Positions 1 through 5,461 of a stretch of 5,461 nt of DNA are shown piece by piece. The stretch lies in contig SBHI01000205.1 of assembly GCA_006226225.1 (NCBI GenBank), positions 1-5,461 of the forward strand. The letters are read 5' to 3'. Source of the DNA: Alphaproteobacteria bacterium (lineage in GTDB: Bacteria > Pseudomonadota > Alphaproteobacteria > Micavibrionales > CSBR16-224). A program made the translations under genes and the position numbers. Under the pieces are notes generated by a model. That model saw nothing but the letters and a program-made list of their open reading frames with translations. It was not told the origin of the DNA and searched no databases. The first letter of the stretch is position 1; the number at the start of each line of letters is the position of its first letter.

Positions 1-2
1 CG

Positions 3-434
3 ACCGTCTTGCGGGCGGGATTTATTCTGCCCGAAAGCATCGCCGCCGTACTGGGGGAAGAAGTTAAAACCGCCTATGATCACATCACGGAAACAGAAGG
101 CGCACCTCTTTCTCCCGGACAGCTGCTTCGCCACTATGCGCCCGATACGCCTCTGCGCCTGAAAGCCGTTGATGTGACGGAAGGCGAAGCCCTGCTGGCT
201 TTCGGATCTACAAGATTCATGGGTCTACGCGGCAAGGGCCATGTGCCGGACAAAGATATCTTCAATCTAAGCCCGAATGGTGATTTAACCGAGGCTGCGG
301 CGAATCTGTTTGCCATGCTTCACGAAATCGATCAAAAAGGCTATAAAGGTATTGCGGTCATGGATATTCCCGAAACGGGGCTTGGCATTGCCGTCAATGA
401 CCGTTTGCGCCGCGCCGCAAACGCCCAGCAATAA
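3..434 (+). CDS. Threonylcarbamoyl-AMP synthase, Sua5 type, C-terminal part (5' end outside window)
   Basis: This is the end of a gene that starts left of the window: the frame is open from base 3 and a TTG at base 9 is internal (reading TVLRAGF), so no start is visible. Sua5/TsaC proteins make threonylcarbamoyl-AMP from threonine, bicarbonate and ATP, the first step of the t6A37 modification of ANN-decoding tRNAs in the cytoplasm. The visible 143 residues cover the end of the YrdC-like catalytic domain (LRAGFILPESIAAVLG, matching the usual 'LRPG..T.E.I..VLG' end), then the Sua5 linker signature SPGQLLRHYAP (bases 111-143), and then the Sua5-specific C-terminal domain, with EALLAFG, NLSPNGDL, EAAANLFAML and an IPETGLGIAVNDRLRRAA ending typical of the family. 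The linker and extra domain separate it from the shorter TsaC/YrdC form. It ends at TAA, 18 bases before pgk, so the two are probably co-transcribed. The catalytic domain cannot be checked here. Confidence 0.92.
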   Translation, partial: TVLRAGFILPESIAAVLGEEVKTAYDHITETEGAPLSPGQLLRHYAPDTPLRLKAVDVTEGEALLAFGSTRFMGLRGKGHVPDKDIFNLSPNGDLTEAAANLFAMLHEIDQKGYKGIAVMDIPETGLGIAVNDRLRRAANAQQ

Positions 435-452
435 GGAAGAGGATGCTAAAAA

Positions 453-1628
453 ATGACCATCAAAACACTCGATGACCTTGGTGATCTAAGCGGTAAAACC
501 GCCGTTTTGCGTGCTGATTTCAACGTGCCCTTGAAAGGAGGCGTTATCGGTGACGATACCCGCATCCGCGCCACCGTGCCGACCATCAAAACCTTGCTGG
601 AAAAAGGCGCGCGTGTTGTCATCCTGTCCCATCTTGGCCGTCCTGACGGCAAACTCGCGCCGGAATATTCCTTAAAACCGCTGGTTTCCCGCCTGTCCGA
701 CCTGTTGGGGGAAGATGTCGGCTTTACCGCAGATTGCATGGATCCGCCCGCCGGACAAAAAGTCGTTCTGATGGAAAATCTGCGCTTTTACGCTGAAGAA
801 GAAGAAAATGACCGCGCCTTTGCCGAACGCCTTGCCGCACATGGCGATCTTTACGTCAATGATGCCTTTTCCACCGCGCACCGCGCCCATGCCTCCACCC
901 ATGCTTTGGCGGACCTTCTACCCGCCTATGCCGGACATCTGATGGCAGAAGAAATTGCCGCGCTGAATGCCGCGCTGGAAAGCCCCGAGCGCCCCGTTGC
1001 TGCCGCTGTCGGCGGCGCCAAAGTCTCGACCAAGCTGGAGGTGCTGAACCATCTGATCCATAAAACCAATGTCCTGATACTGGGCGGCGGCATGGCCAAT
1101 ACGTTTCTGGCGGCAAAAGGTTTTGCCGTCGGCAAATCGCTACATGAACCCGATATGCTGGAAACCGCCCGCAAAATCATGACGGCGGCACATGCCGCAG
1201 GCTGTAATCTCGTCCTGCCTGAGGATGTCGTTGTTGCAGGAGAATTTGCCGAAAACGCCCCGTCGGACACCGTCACCGTCGATTCCATTCCTGCCGCTAA
1301 AATGGCCCTAGATATCGGCGAGAAATCCATCACCCATATCATTTCCGTTCTGGAAGACTGCAAAACCGTGCTGTGGAACGGGCCAATGGGCGCCTTCGAA
1401 ATCAAACCCTTTGATAAAGGCACCGTCAAAGTCGCGCAATATGTCGCCGCACGTACCGAAGACGGTACATTAACCAGCATCGCAGGCGGCGGCGATACTG
1501 TCGCGGCACTGGCGGCGGCAGAGGTAAAAGACAAATTCAGCTATGTCTCTACCGCAGGCGGCGCTTTTCTGGAGTGGATCGAGGGTAAAATACTGCCCGC
1601 CATCGCTGTGCTGGACAAAGCCGCTTAA
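453..1628 (+). CDS. pgk: Phosphoglycerate kinase
   Basis: Catalyses the reversible transfer of phosphate from 1,3-bisphosphoglycerate to ADP, giving 3-phosphoglycerate and ATP, in cytoplasmic glycolysis and gluconeogenesis. At 391 residues it has the normal bacterial length and looks intact. Visible family motifs, in order: RADFNVP (20-26), DDTRIR (34-39) and SHLGRP (59-64) in the phosphoglycerate-binding N-domain; ENLRFY (108-113); VNDAFSTAHRAHAS (135-148); GGAKVSTK (187-194); WNGPMGAFE (from 308); the nucleotide-site GGGDT (345-349); and a C-terminal STAGGAFLEWIEGK. The last has STAGGA where many PGKs have STGGGA, a variant I recall from alphaproteobacteria. The ATG at 453 is preceded by a purine-rich Shine-Dalgarno stretch (AAGGAAGAGG, 434-443), and the N-terminus aligns with the family from this start. 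No promoter is evident in the 18-base gap after the Sua5 gene. I see no frameshift or missing key residue. Confidence 0.98.
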   Translation: MTIKTLDDLGDLSGKTAVLRADFNVPLKGGVIGDDTRIRATVPTIKTLLEKGARVVILSHLGRPDGKLAPEYSLKPLVSRLSDLLGEDVGFTADCMDPPAGQKVVLMENLRFYAEEEENDRAFAERLAAHGDLYVNDAFSTAHRAHASTHALADLLPAYAGHLMAEEIAALNAALESPERPVAAAVGGAKVSTKLEVLNHLIHKTNVLILGGGMANTFLAAKGFAVGKSLHEPDMLETARKIMTAAHAAGCNLVLPEDVVVAGEFAENAPSDTVTVDSIPAAKMALDIGEKSITHIISVLEDCKTVLWNGPMGAFEIKPFDKGTVKVAQYVAARTEDGTLTSIAGGGDTVAALAAAEVKDKFSYVSTAGGAFLEWIEGKILPAIAVLDKAA

Positions 1629-1629
1629 T

Positions 1630-1660
1630 TATTGACATAACAGCGTCATTTGTGTAATCT
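1630..1660 (+). promoter_or_regulatory. Probable promoter of the ankyrin-repeat gene
   Basis: A perfect TTGACA -35 hexamer lies at 1632-1637, directly after the pgk stop codon. Two -10 candidates follow: TGTAAT at 1653-1658 (five of six consensus bases, 15-base spacer) and TAATCT at 1655-1660 (weaker match, ideal 17-base spacer). Either would place the transcription start at about 1664-1668, roughly 30 bases before the ankyrin-gene ATG. The surrounding ten bases TATTGACATA recur upstream of the putative metalloprotease gene. The position and the -35 support the call; the -10 is ambiguous. Confidence 0.5.
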
Positions 1661-1689
1661 CGGTCTTCCCTAATACAGAACAAAGACCG
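1661..1689. repeat. Inverted repeat CGGTCTT-N15-AAGACCG before the ankyrin gene
   Basis: The arms at 1661-1667 and 1683-1689 are perfect 7-base reverse complements separated by 15 bases. The repeat lies just downstream of the candidate -10 and ends nine bases before the ATG at 1699. The predicted transcription start falls inside or just after the left arm, so a DNA operator is as plausible as an RNA hairpin. The right arm overlaps the only weak ribosome-binding-like bases (CCGGA). No T-tract follows, so it is not a rho-independent terminator for pgk. Confidence 0.4.
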
Positions 1690-1698
1690 GATCCGTTT

Positions 1699-2325
1699 AT
1701 GGTGAACAGCTTGGACATGGCGCTTTTAAACGCCGTTAAAAATGACGACCCCGCCGCGATACACACGGCGCTGGATAACGGTGCCGATCTTGAATTCCGT
1801 GATATGTCCTTTTACACACCGCTGATCTGGGCGGCACGCGAGGGCAATGCCAAAGCCCTGCAATGTCTGATTGATGCAAACGCGGAACTGGATGCCCAGA
1901 ACGAATATGGCGAAACCGCACTGATTTTTGCCACCACCACCCGCCACACTGATTGTGCGAAAATCCTGATTGCGCAGGGTGCCGCACTTGATATCAAAAC
2001 CTTTATGAGCGGCTGCACAGCACTGATGTGGGCGGTGCAGCGTGATGACGCCTCGTTGGTTGATGCGCTGATCACCGCAGGGGCCGATCTTGACCTGACT
2101 GATCAAAGCGGCGGCACTGCGCTGACATGGGCGGCAGAGCAAAATAACCACCGCATGATTGCCAAACTGCTGGCAGCCGGTGCAGACCCTGACGGGGCTT
2201 TTCCCGAAAAAACCGCAAAATACAGCGATATTTTTGCCGAGGTTGCCGCCAGAACCCTCCGTGAGAAGGCACAGAAGCACGAGAATCTGCGCAGCTATAT
2301 CAAAAGACACAAACCCTCCTCCTGA
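1699..2325 (+). CDS. Ankyrin-repeat protein, function unknown
   Basis: A 208-residue protein made almost wholly of ankyrin repeats, a helix-turn-helix scaffold for protein-protein binding. I see a degenerate N-terminal capping repeat (about 5-34, ending DNGADLEFRD), then four good repeats starting near 38 (TPLIWAAREGN), 71 (GETALIFATTT), 105 (CTALMWAVQRDD) and 138 (GGTALTWAAEQNN), each closing with an A.LDA/GADLD-like loop. A basic, lysine/arginine-rich tail (about 170-208) follows. There is no signal peptide, membrane segment or catalytic domain, so it is probably cytoplasmic and acts by binding a partner that the sequence does not reveal. The start is uncertain: ATG 1699 has only a weak Shine-Dalgarno match, and GTG 1702 or ATG 1717 would lose at most six residues before the first repeat. 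It appears to have its own promoter and is not obviously linked to pgk or tdk function. Ankyrin proteins in bacteria range from housekeeping to host-directed effectors; nothing here decides between them. Confidence 0.9.
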   Translation: MVNSLDMALLNAVKNDDPAAIHTALDNGADLEFRDMSFYTPLIWAAREGNAKALQCLIDANAELDAQNEYGETALIFATTTRHTDCAKILIAQGAALDIKTFMSGCTALMWAVQRDDASLVDALITAGADLDLTDQSGGTALTWAAEQNNHRMIAKLLAAGADPDGAFPEKTAKYSDIFAEVAARTLREKAQKHENLRSYIKRHKPSS

Positions 2326-2368
2326 TTTTACCGCGCTGAAAACCCGTTTTTTACCCTCTGCCGCAGCG

Positions 2369-2397
2369 TTTACAGTGCGGTACAAATATGATTGAAT
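2369..2397 (+). promoter_or_regulatory. Weak candidate promoter for tdk
   Basis: The 119-base gap between the ankyrin gene and tdk contains TTTACA (2369-2374, five of six -35 consensus bases) and, after exactly 17 bases, TTGAAT (2392-2397, four of six -10 bases). This would start transcription around 2404, about 40 bases before the tdk ATG. The match is modest and could be chance in this AT-richer gap. Read-through from the ankyrin promoter is the alternative, since I see no terminator in the gap. Confidence 0.28.
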
Positions 2398-2444
2398 AAA
2401 CCTGCTTCAAAGATTCACATCCACCGCAAAACCAAAGGCAGGTC

Positions 2445-3062
2445 ATGGCATCTCTCTATTTCAAATATTCCGCGATGAATTCGGGCAAATCCACACAATT
2501 GCTGCAAGCGCATTACAATTACCGCGAACGCGGCATGACGCCGCTGGCTGTCACCGCCGCCATTGACGACCGTTACGGGGTTGGAAAAATTACCGCCCGC
2601 ATCGGGCTGGAACTGCCGGCAGAGCTGTTTGCAAGCGATACCGATCTGTTTGCCATGGTCGAAGACAAGATTGCCGCAGGCGAGAAAATCCATGCCATGC
2701 TGGTAGATGAAGCGCAATTCCTGACGGAAGAACAAGTCGCGCAATGCGCAAAAATCGTCGATGAAATCGGCATCCCCGTCATGGCCTATGGGCTGCGCAC
2801 CGACTTTCTGGGGAAATTCTTCCCCGGTTCCGAAGCGCTGATGCGCATGGCGGATAATATCGAAGAGATCAAGACCATCTGCTGGTGCGGACGCAAAGCC
2901 ACCCATACCGCCCGCATGGATGAAAACGGCACGGTCTTGAAAGAAGGCGAGCAGATCAGCATCGGCGGCAATGATGTCTATATTGCGCTGTGCCGCAAAC
3001 ATCACACAACCGGGCAAAGCCGTCCTGAAGAAAATCAGAATGTTTTAAACAACGCCGCCTGA
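2445..3062 (+). CDS. tdk: Thymidine kinase (type II, E. coli Tdk-like)
   Basis: Phosphorylates thymidine to dTMP with ATP in the cytoplasmic pyrimidine salvage pathway. The 205 residues match the family length, and the sequence closely resembles E. coli Tdk as I recall it: LYFKYSAMNSGKSTQLLQ at the N-terminus holds the P-loop (9-17, with K15 and S16), IDDRYGVGKI follows, LVDEAQFL (86-93) carries the Walker B aspartate and the family's catalytic glutamate (E89), and YGLRTDF (115-121) starts the region leading to the substrate-binding lasso. The zinc-ligand positions are present as C146 and C148 (TICWCGRK) and C183 with H186 (CRKH), and IGGNDVYIALC matches the end of the lasso domain. The ATG is supported by AAAGG at 2434-2438, six bases upstream, and by family alignment. 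The C-terminal tail after about 188 is short and non-conserved. No terminator is evident after the gene. It appears complete and functional. Confidence 0.96.
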   Translation: MASLYFKYSAMNSGKSTQLLQAHYNYRERGMTPLAVTAAIDDRYGVGKITARIGLELPAELFASDTDLFAMVEDKIAAGEKIHAMLVDEAQFLTEEQVAQCAKIVDEIGIPVMAYGLRTDFLGKFFPGSEALMRMADNIEEIKTICWCGRKATHTARMDENGTVLKEGEQISIGGNDVYIALCRKHHTTGQSRPEENQNVLNNAA

Positions 3063-3072
3063 TTCCGCAATA

Positions 3073-3103
3073 TATTGACATAGTGGCAATCTATCCTTAC
3101 AGT
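3073..3103 (+). promoter_or_regulatory. Probable promoter of the putative metalloprotease gene
   Basis: A perfect TTGACA at 3075-3080 is followed after 17 bases by TACAGT (3098-3103, four of six -10 consensus bases), 12 bases after the tdk stop codon. Transcription would start near 3110, leaving a leader of about 37 bases. The -35 sits in the same ten bases, TATTGACATA, as the candidate promoter before the ankyrin gene. The leader also holds three TTAC-containing words (see findings). Confidence 0.5.
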
Positions 3104-3146
3104 AAAACCGCTTTACAGGTAATTTTACGATAAAAGGAGAGAGAGC

Positions 3147-4457
3147 ATGGCTGATAAGCGGGAACGCAAAACCTACACGGTTGCCCAGATTAAAGAGGAA
3201 TTCTTTCAGGAATTCCCCGAACTGAAAGATACGGTCAAAATTCTCGACCCTCGCGATTATGACGGCATTGACGATATCATCGCCGATGTCCGCCCCGATT
3301 TCCAGGAAGAGGCAAAAATGCCGGGGCAAAACCCCATGCTGCCCGCCATGCGTGAAAACATGCTGCGTCAGGTGCTGAAAATGGGCGCACCGGTTGCCAT
3401 GATGCTGGGCGTTGATCCGAATGCCGACACCATCGGCGGCACGAAACGTCTTGTTTTCGGCGGCAATGAAGATTTGCATTTCGATACGCTGGTCTGGCGC
3501 GGTCTGTCCCCCGGAACAGCCAATCTGATCGCTCAGTTCGACAAGGATTTCGAAGAAAAGCTGCAAGAGAAAGTCAAAGGCACCTATCACCTGCCGCCCG
3601 AGCTGGATGACCCGAACATCCTGCAAAGCTTCGTACTGGATCACGAGCTGGGGCACGCTGCCACAGCGCATATGATCAAACAGGACAAAGCGCTGACCCA
3701 TGATGTCCCGCAATACTGGGAATGTATCGCAGACAGCTACGCGCTGATCCGCCATTACCAGCGTTACGGTGAAGACAGCCAGTTCGGCGAATACTGGGCG
3801 GCTTTCCGCTCCTCTGCCGCCGTGATGGTTCCCGACCCCGTGCATTGGACGGCGGAAGCCATGGAAAAGGTCATCGAACTGAACAAAGAAGGCAAAATCA
3901 AGAATCTGACGCCGAAACAGGCCATTGACCTCGCCGTCAAAATCGCTGATGAATGCGGCTTTGGTCTGGATGAAAGCCCGAATATCTCCAAAGCCTTCGG
4001 TACCTCACCCTTGAAAGACGCCTTTATTGAAAGCGTCGGTAAAGGCGTTGTCAACACATTGAAAGATTTGTGGAAAAAGTCGAAAAATCCCGAAATCATT
4101 CCAGTTGAACAACCCGCGAATGACAAGGAAGAAGGTCTGTTCGACGGTATCCAGAAAAACTTTTTCAAACACTGCACCGACCGTCTGGATAATAAAGACA
4201 ATACGGTACGCAAAATCGGCGATATTGCGTTGAAAACGCAGTCTTCCGTCGTTTACCGCGTTGCCAAAGATTTTGTGAACACGGTCGAGAGAATCTGGCC
4301 CGAACTGGATGCCCAGAAACTCGCCGCCGTGAAAAAAGCCGTCAACACCCGCACGGATATTCCGAAAACCGAACCGGGACGCTCGATGGCGGAACGCATG
4401 GCGCATGACATGAAAACGAAACATCTGCGCAACAAGAAGTTCGGCAACGGTTCTTAA
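3147..4457 (+). CDS. Putative zinc metalloprotease with HELGH...ECIAD signature; family not recognised
   Basis: A 436-residue protein I cannot assign to a named family. Seen directly: DHELGH with H166, E167 and H170 (HELGH at bases 3642-3656) is a standard HExxH zinc motif, and 22 residues later WECIADSYAL (191-200) offers E192 as third zinc ligand, with A195-D196 in an ExxAD arrangement. This HExxH plus ExxAD layout is known from gluzincin peptidases such as M48 and resembles the pattern in M78/ImmA-like proteins, so zinc peptidase activity is inferred. The N-terminal 150 residues are acidic and mixed, with a hydrophobic patch at 80-88 too short for a membrane helix. Residues 286-436 show no motif I know and end in a basic tail. 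There is no signal peptide or clear transmembrane segment, so a cytoplasmic location (or non-classical export) is likely. The start is firm: AAGGAG at 3134-3139, seven bases before the ATG. It probably has its own promoter and ends at a shared bidirectional terminator. Substrate and role are unknown. Confidence 0.85.
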   Translation: MADKRERKTYTVAQIKEEFFQEFPELKDTVKILDPRDYDGIDDIIADVRPDFQEEAKMPGQNPMLPAMRENMLRQVLKMGAPVAMMLGVDPNADTIGGTKRLVFGGNEDLHFDTLVWRGLSPGTANLIAQFDKDFEEKLQEKVKGTYHLPPELDDPNILQSFVLDHELGHAATAHMIKQDKALTHDVPQYWECIADSYALIRHYQRYGEDSQFGEYWAAFRSSAAVMVPDPVHWTAEAMEKVIELNKEGKIKNLTPKQAIDLAVKIADECGFGLDESPNISKAFGTSPLKDAFIESVGKGVVNTLKDLWKKSKNPEIIPVEQPANDKEEGLFDGIQKNFFKHCTDRLDNKDNTVRKIGDIALKTQSSVVYRVAKDFVNTVERIWPELDAQKLAAVKKAVNTRTDIPKTEPGRSMAERMAHDMKTKHLRNKKFGNGS

Positions 4458-4482
4458 AAGCCGTTTCCCAAAAGACAAAAAG

Positions 4483-4518
4483 ACAAGCCCCGCCAAATTG
4501 GACGGGGCTTGTTTCTTT
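4483..4518. terminator. Bidirectional rho-independent terminator
   Basis: ACAAGCCCCG (4483-4492) pairs perfectly with CGGGGCTTGT (4503-4512), giving a 10-bp GC-rich stem with a 10-base loop in which one further C-G pair can form. On the + strand the stem runs into TTTCTTT; on the - strand it is followed by the complement of an A-rich stretch at 4468-4482 (a run like TCTTTTTGTCTTTT). It lies between two convergent genes, 25 bases after the metalloprotease-gene stop and 25 bases from the citrate synthase stop, so it can serve both. Confidence 0.9.
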
Positions 4519-4537
4519 GTTGGTATATTGAGATGGC

Positions 4538-5461
4538 CTAAGCGGCTTTTTTACGTTCTTCCGGCAGATCGCGCTGCGGCAACCCGCTATAAAGGCTAAG
4601 CGGACGCATCAGCTTGTTATCTTCCAGCTGCTCCATAATATGCGCTGTCCAGCCCGTAATACGGCTCATCACGAAGATTGGCGTAAAAATCGGAATATCA
4701 AACCCCATCATGTAATAGGTCGGACCGACCGGAAAATCGAGATTGGGGTAAATGCCTTTGCGGTCAACGAAGGTTTTTTCGAGAATATCAGAAATCTGTA
4801 CCCATTTCTCGCCGCCTTTGATTTTGGCAACATCGTGATAAACTTCGGTCATGTAAGGCACACGACTGTCACCGTTGCGGTAAACGCGGTGGCCGAAACC
4901 CATCACCAGTTTCTTGTTTTCCAACGCATCATCAATCCAGTCCTGCGCCTTGGCGGGATCATCGATTTCCAGCAGCATATGCATCACGGCCTCATTCGCG
5001 CCGCCATGCAGCGGGCCTTTCAAAGAGCCGATTGCCGCTGTGACCGCGGAATAAATGTCCGACAGTGAAGAAATCACCGTCCGTGCGGTAAAGGTGGAGG
5101 CGTTAAAGCTGTGCTCCGCGTAAAAAGTTAGCGACATATCAAAAGCTTTGACGATTTCCTGTTCAGGCACCTGTTCAAAACACATATGGAAGAAGTTTTC
5201 CGCCAGCGTTAGATCGCTGCGCGGTGCAATCGGGGTTTTGCCATTCCGGATGCGGAAATCGGCAGCAACCAGAGTCGGCAACTGTGCCAGCATTTTCAGA
5301 GATTTTTGTAAATTTGTCGCGCGGCTGTTATCCACCCATGTCGGGTCATTCGCGCCAAGGAAGCTGATTGCCGTGCGCAACGTATCCATCGGATGTGCGT
5401 CTTTATCCATCAGGCGCAAAACATCAAGGCAAGCATCGCTGACGGGGCGCAAAGCACGCTC
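4538..5461 (-). CDS. Citrate synthase / 2-methylcitrate synthase family protein (N-terminus outside window)
   Basis: Condenses acetyl-CoA with oxaloacetate to citrate (TCA cycle entry) or propionyl-CoA with oxaloacetate to 2-methylcitrate (propionate degradation); sequence alone does not settle which. The frame is open to the right edge, where the residues ERALRPVSD lead in, so the TTG at 5452-5450 is internal. About 308 residues are visible of a family usually near 370. Seen motifs: EHSFNASTFTAR; KGPLHGGANEAVMH with the catalytic histidine (codon 5008-5006); GFGHRVYR with the second histidine (codon 4891-4889); and YPNLDFPVG with the catalytic aspartate (codon 4738-4736). The C-terminal FTPIFVMSRITGWTAHIMEQ and the RPLSLYSG ending match short citrate/2-methylcitrate synthases of the Gram-positive and actinobacterial kind more than the long NADH-regulated GltA of E. 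coli. It converges on the metalloprotease gene and shares its terminator. The stop is TAG. Its promoter and any operon partners lie outside. Confidence 0.95.
   Translation of the reverse strand, partial: ERALRPVSDACLDVLRLMDKDAHPMDTLRTAISFLGANDPTWVDNSRATNLQKSLKMLAQLPTLVAADFRIRNGKTPIAPRSDLTLAENFFHMCFEQVPEQEIVKAFDMSLTFYAEHSFNASTFTARTVISSLSDIYSAVTAAIGSLKGPLHGGANEAVMHMLLEIDDPAKAQDWIDDALENKKLVMGFGHRVYRNGDSRVPYMTEVYHDVAKIKGGEKWVQISDILEKTFVDRKGIYPNLDFPVGPTYYMMGFDIPIFTPIFVMSRITGWTAHIMEQLEDNKLMRPLSLYSGLPQRDLPEERKKAA

Noticed and set aside
926..1534. Long open frame on the - strand inside pgk (202 residues)
   Set aside because: It lies opposite the well-conserved pgk frame, is low in complexity (Ser/Ala-rich) and has no recognisable motif; it is a codon-bias shadow.
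1632..1650. TGAC...GTCA half-palindrome within TTGACATAACAGCGTCATT
   Set aside because: Only four bases match on each side, and they overlap the -35 hexamer; too short to call an operator.
1726..2385. Open - strand frame (219 residues) covering the ankyrin gene
   Set aside because: The + strand frame encodes clear ankyrin repeats. The antisense frame only mirrors their periodicity.
2401..2442. CCTGC...GCAGG complementarity that could cover the tdk ribosome-binding site
   Set aside because: Five paired bases across a 32-base loop are likely by chance and give a weak structure.
2326..2444. Terminator sought between the ankyrin gene and tdk, around the T-run at 2347-2352
   Set aside because: No GC-rich hairpin precedes the T-run.
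3045..3845. Open - strand frame (266 residues) across the start of the metalloprotease gene
   Set aside because: It runs over the strong Shine-Dalgarno and promoter of the + strand gene and into the end of tdk. It has no family motif, and the + strand frame carries HELGH and ECIAD.
4640..5068. Open + strand frame (142 residues) opposite the citrate synthase gene
   Set aside because: The - strand frame has all the citrate synthase catalytic motifs. The + strand product is a shadow with no recognisable domain.

Overview
The window looks like ordinary chromosome from a Gram-negative bacterium, most likely an alphaproteobacterium of moderate GC content. That placement is inferred from the Sua5 and phosphoglycerate kinase sequences and from TTGACA-type promoters; it rests on family resemblance recalled without a database search. 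There are six protein-coding genes, two of them cut by the window edges. I see no RNA gene, CRISPR array, insertion sequence or phage gene.

Left part (1-1628, + strand): the C-terminal end of a Sua5-type threonylcarbamoyl-AMP synthase (tRNA t6A synthesis), followed after 18 bases by a complete phosphoglycerate kinase gene (pgk, glycolysis/gluconeogenesis). The short gap and the lack of a visible promoter between them suggest one transcript.

Middle part (1629-4457, + strand): three genes, each preceded by a gap of 70-119 bases. They are a small protein made almost entirely of ankyrin repeats, a thymidine kinase of the E. coli Tdk type (thymidine salvage), and a 436-residue protein that I do not recognise as a whole but which carries an HELGH zinc-protease signature followed by an ECIAD motif. 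The gaps before the ankyrin gene and before the putative metalloprotease gene both contain the ten bases TATTGACATA, with a perfect TTGACA -35 hexamer, so each probably has its own promoter. A weaker promoter candidate lies before tdk. An inverted repeat sits at the expected transcription start of the ankyrin gene and may be an operator.

Right part (4458-5461): a strong hairpin flanked by T-rich tracts on both strands separates the metalloprotease gene from a convergent citrate synthase / 2-methylcitrate synthase family gene on the - strand. The N-terminal end of that gene lies beyond the right edge.

Most of the content is core metabolism (glycolysis, TCA or methylcitrate cycle, nucleotide salvage, tRNA modification), and the genes do not form a single pathway. 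The least understood parts are the putative gluzincin-like metalloprotease with its uncharacterised C-terminal half, and the ankyrin-repeat protein. Nothing here proves a new multi-gene system.
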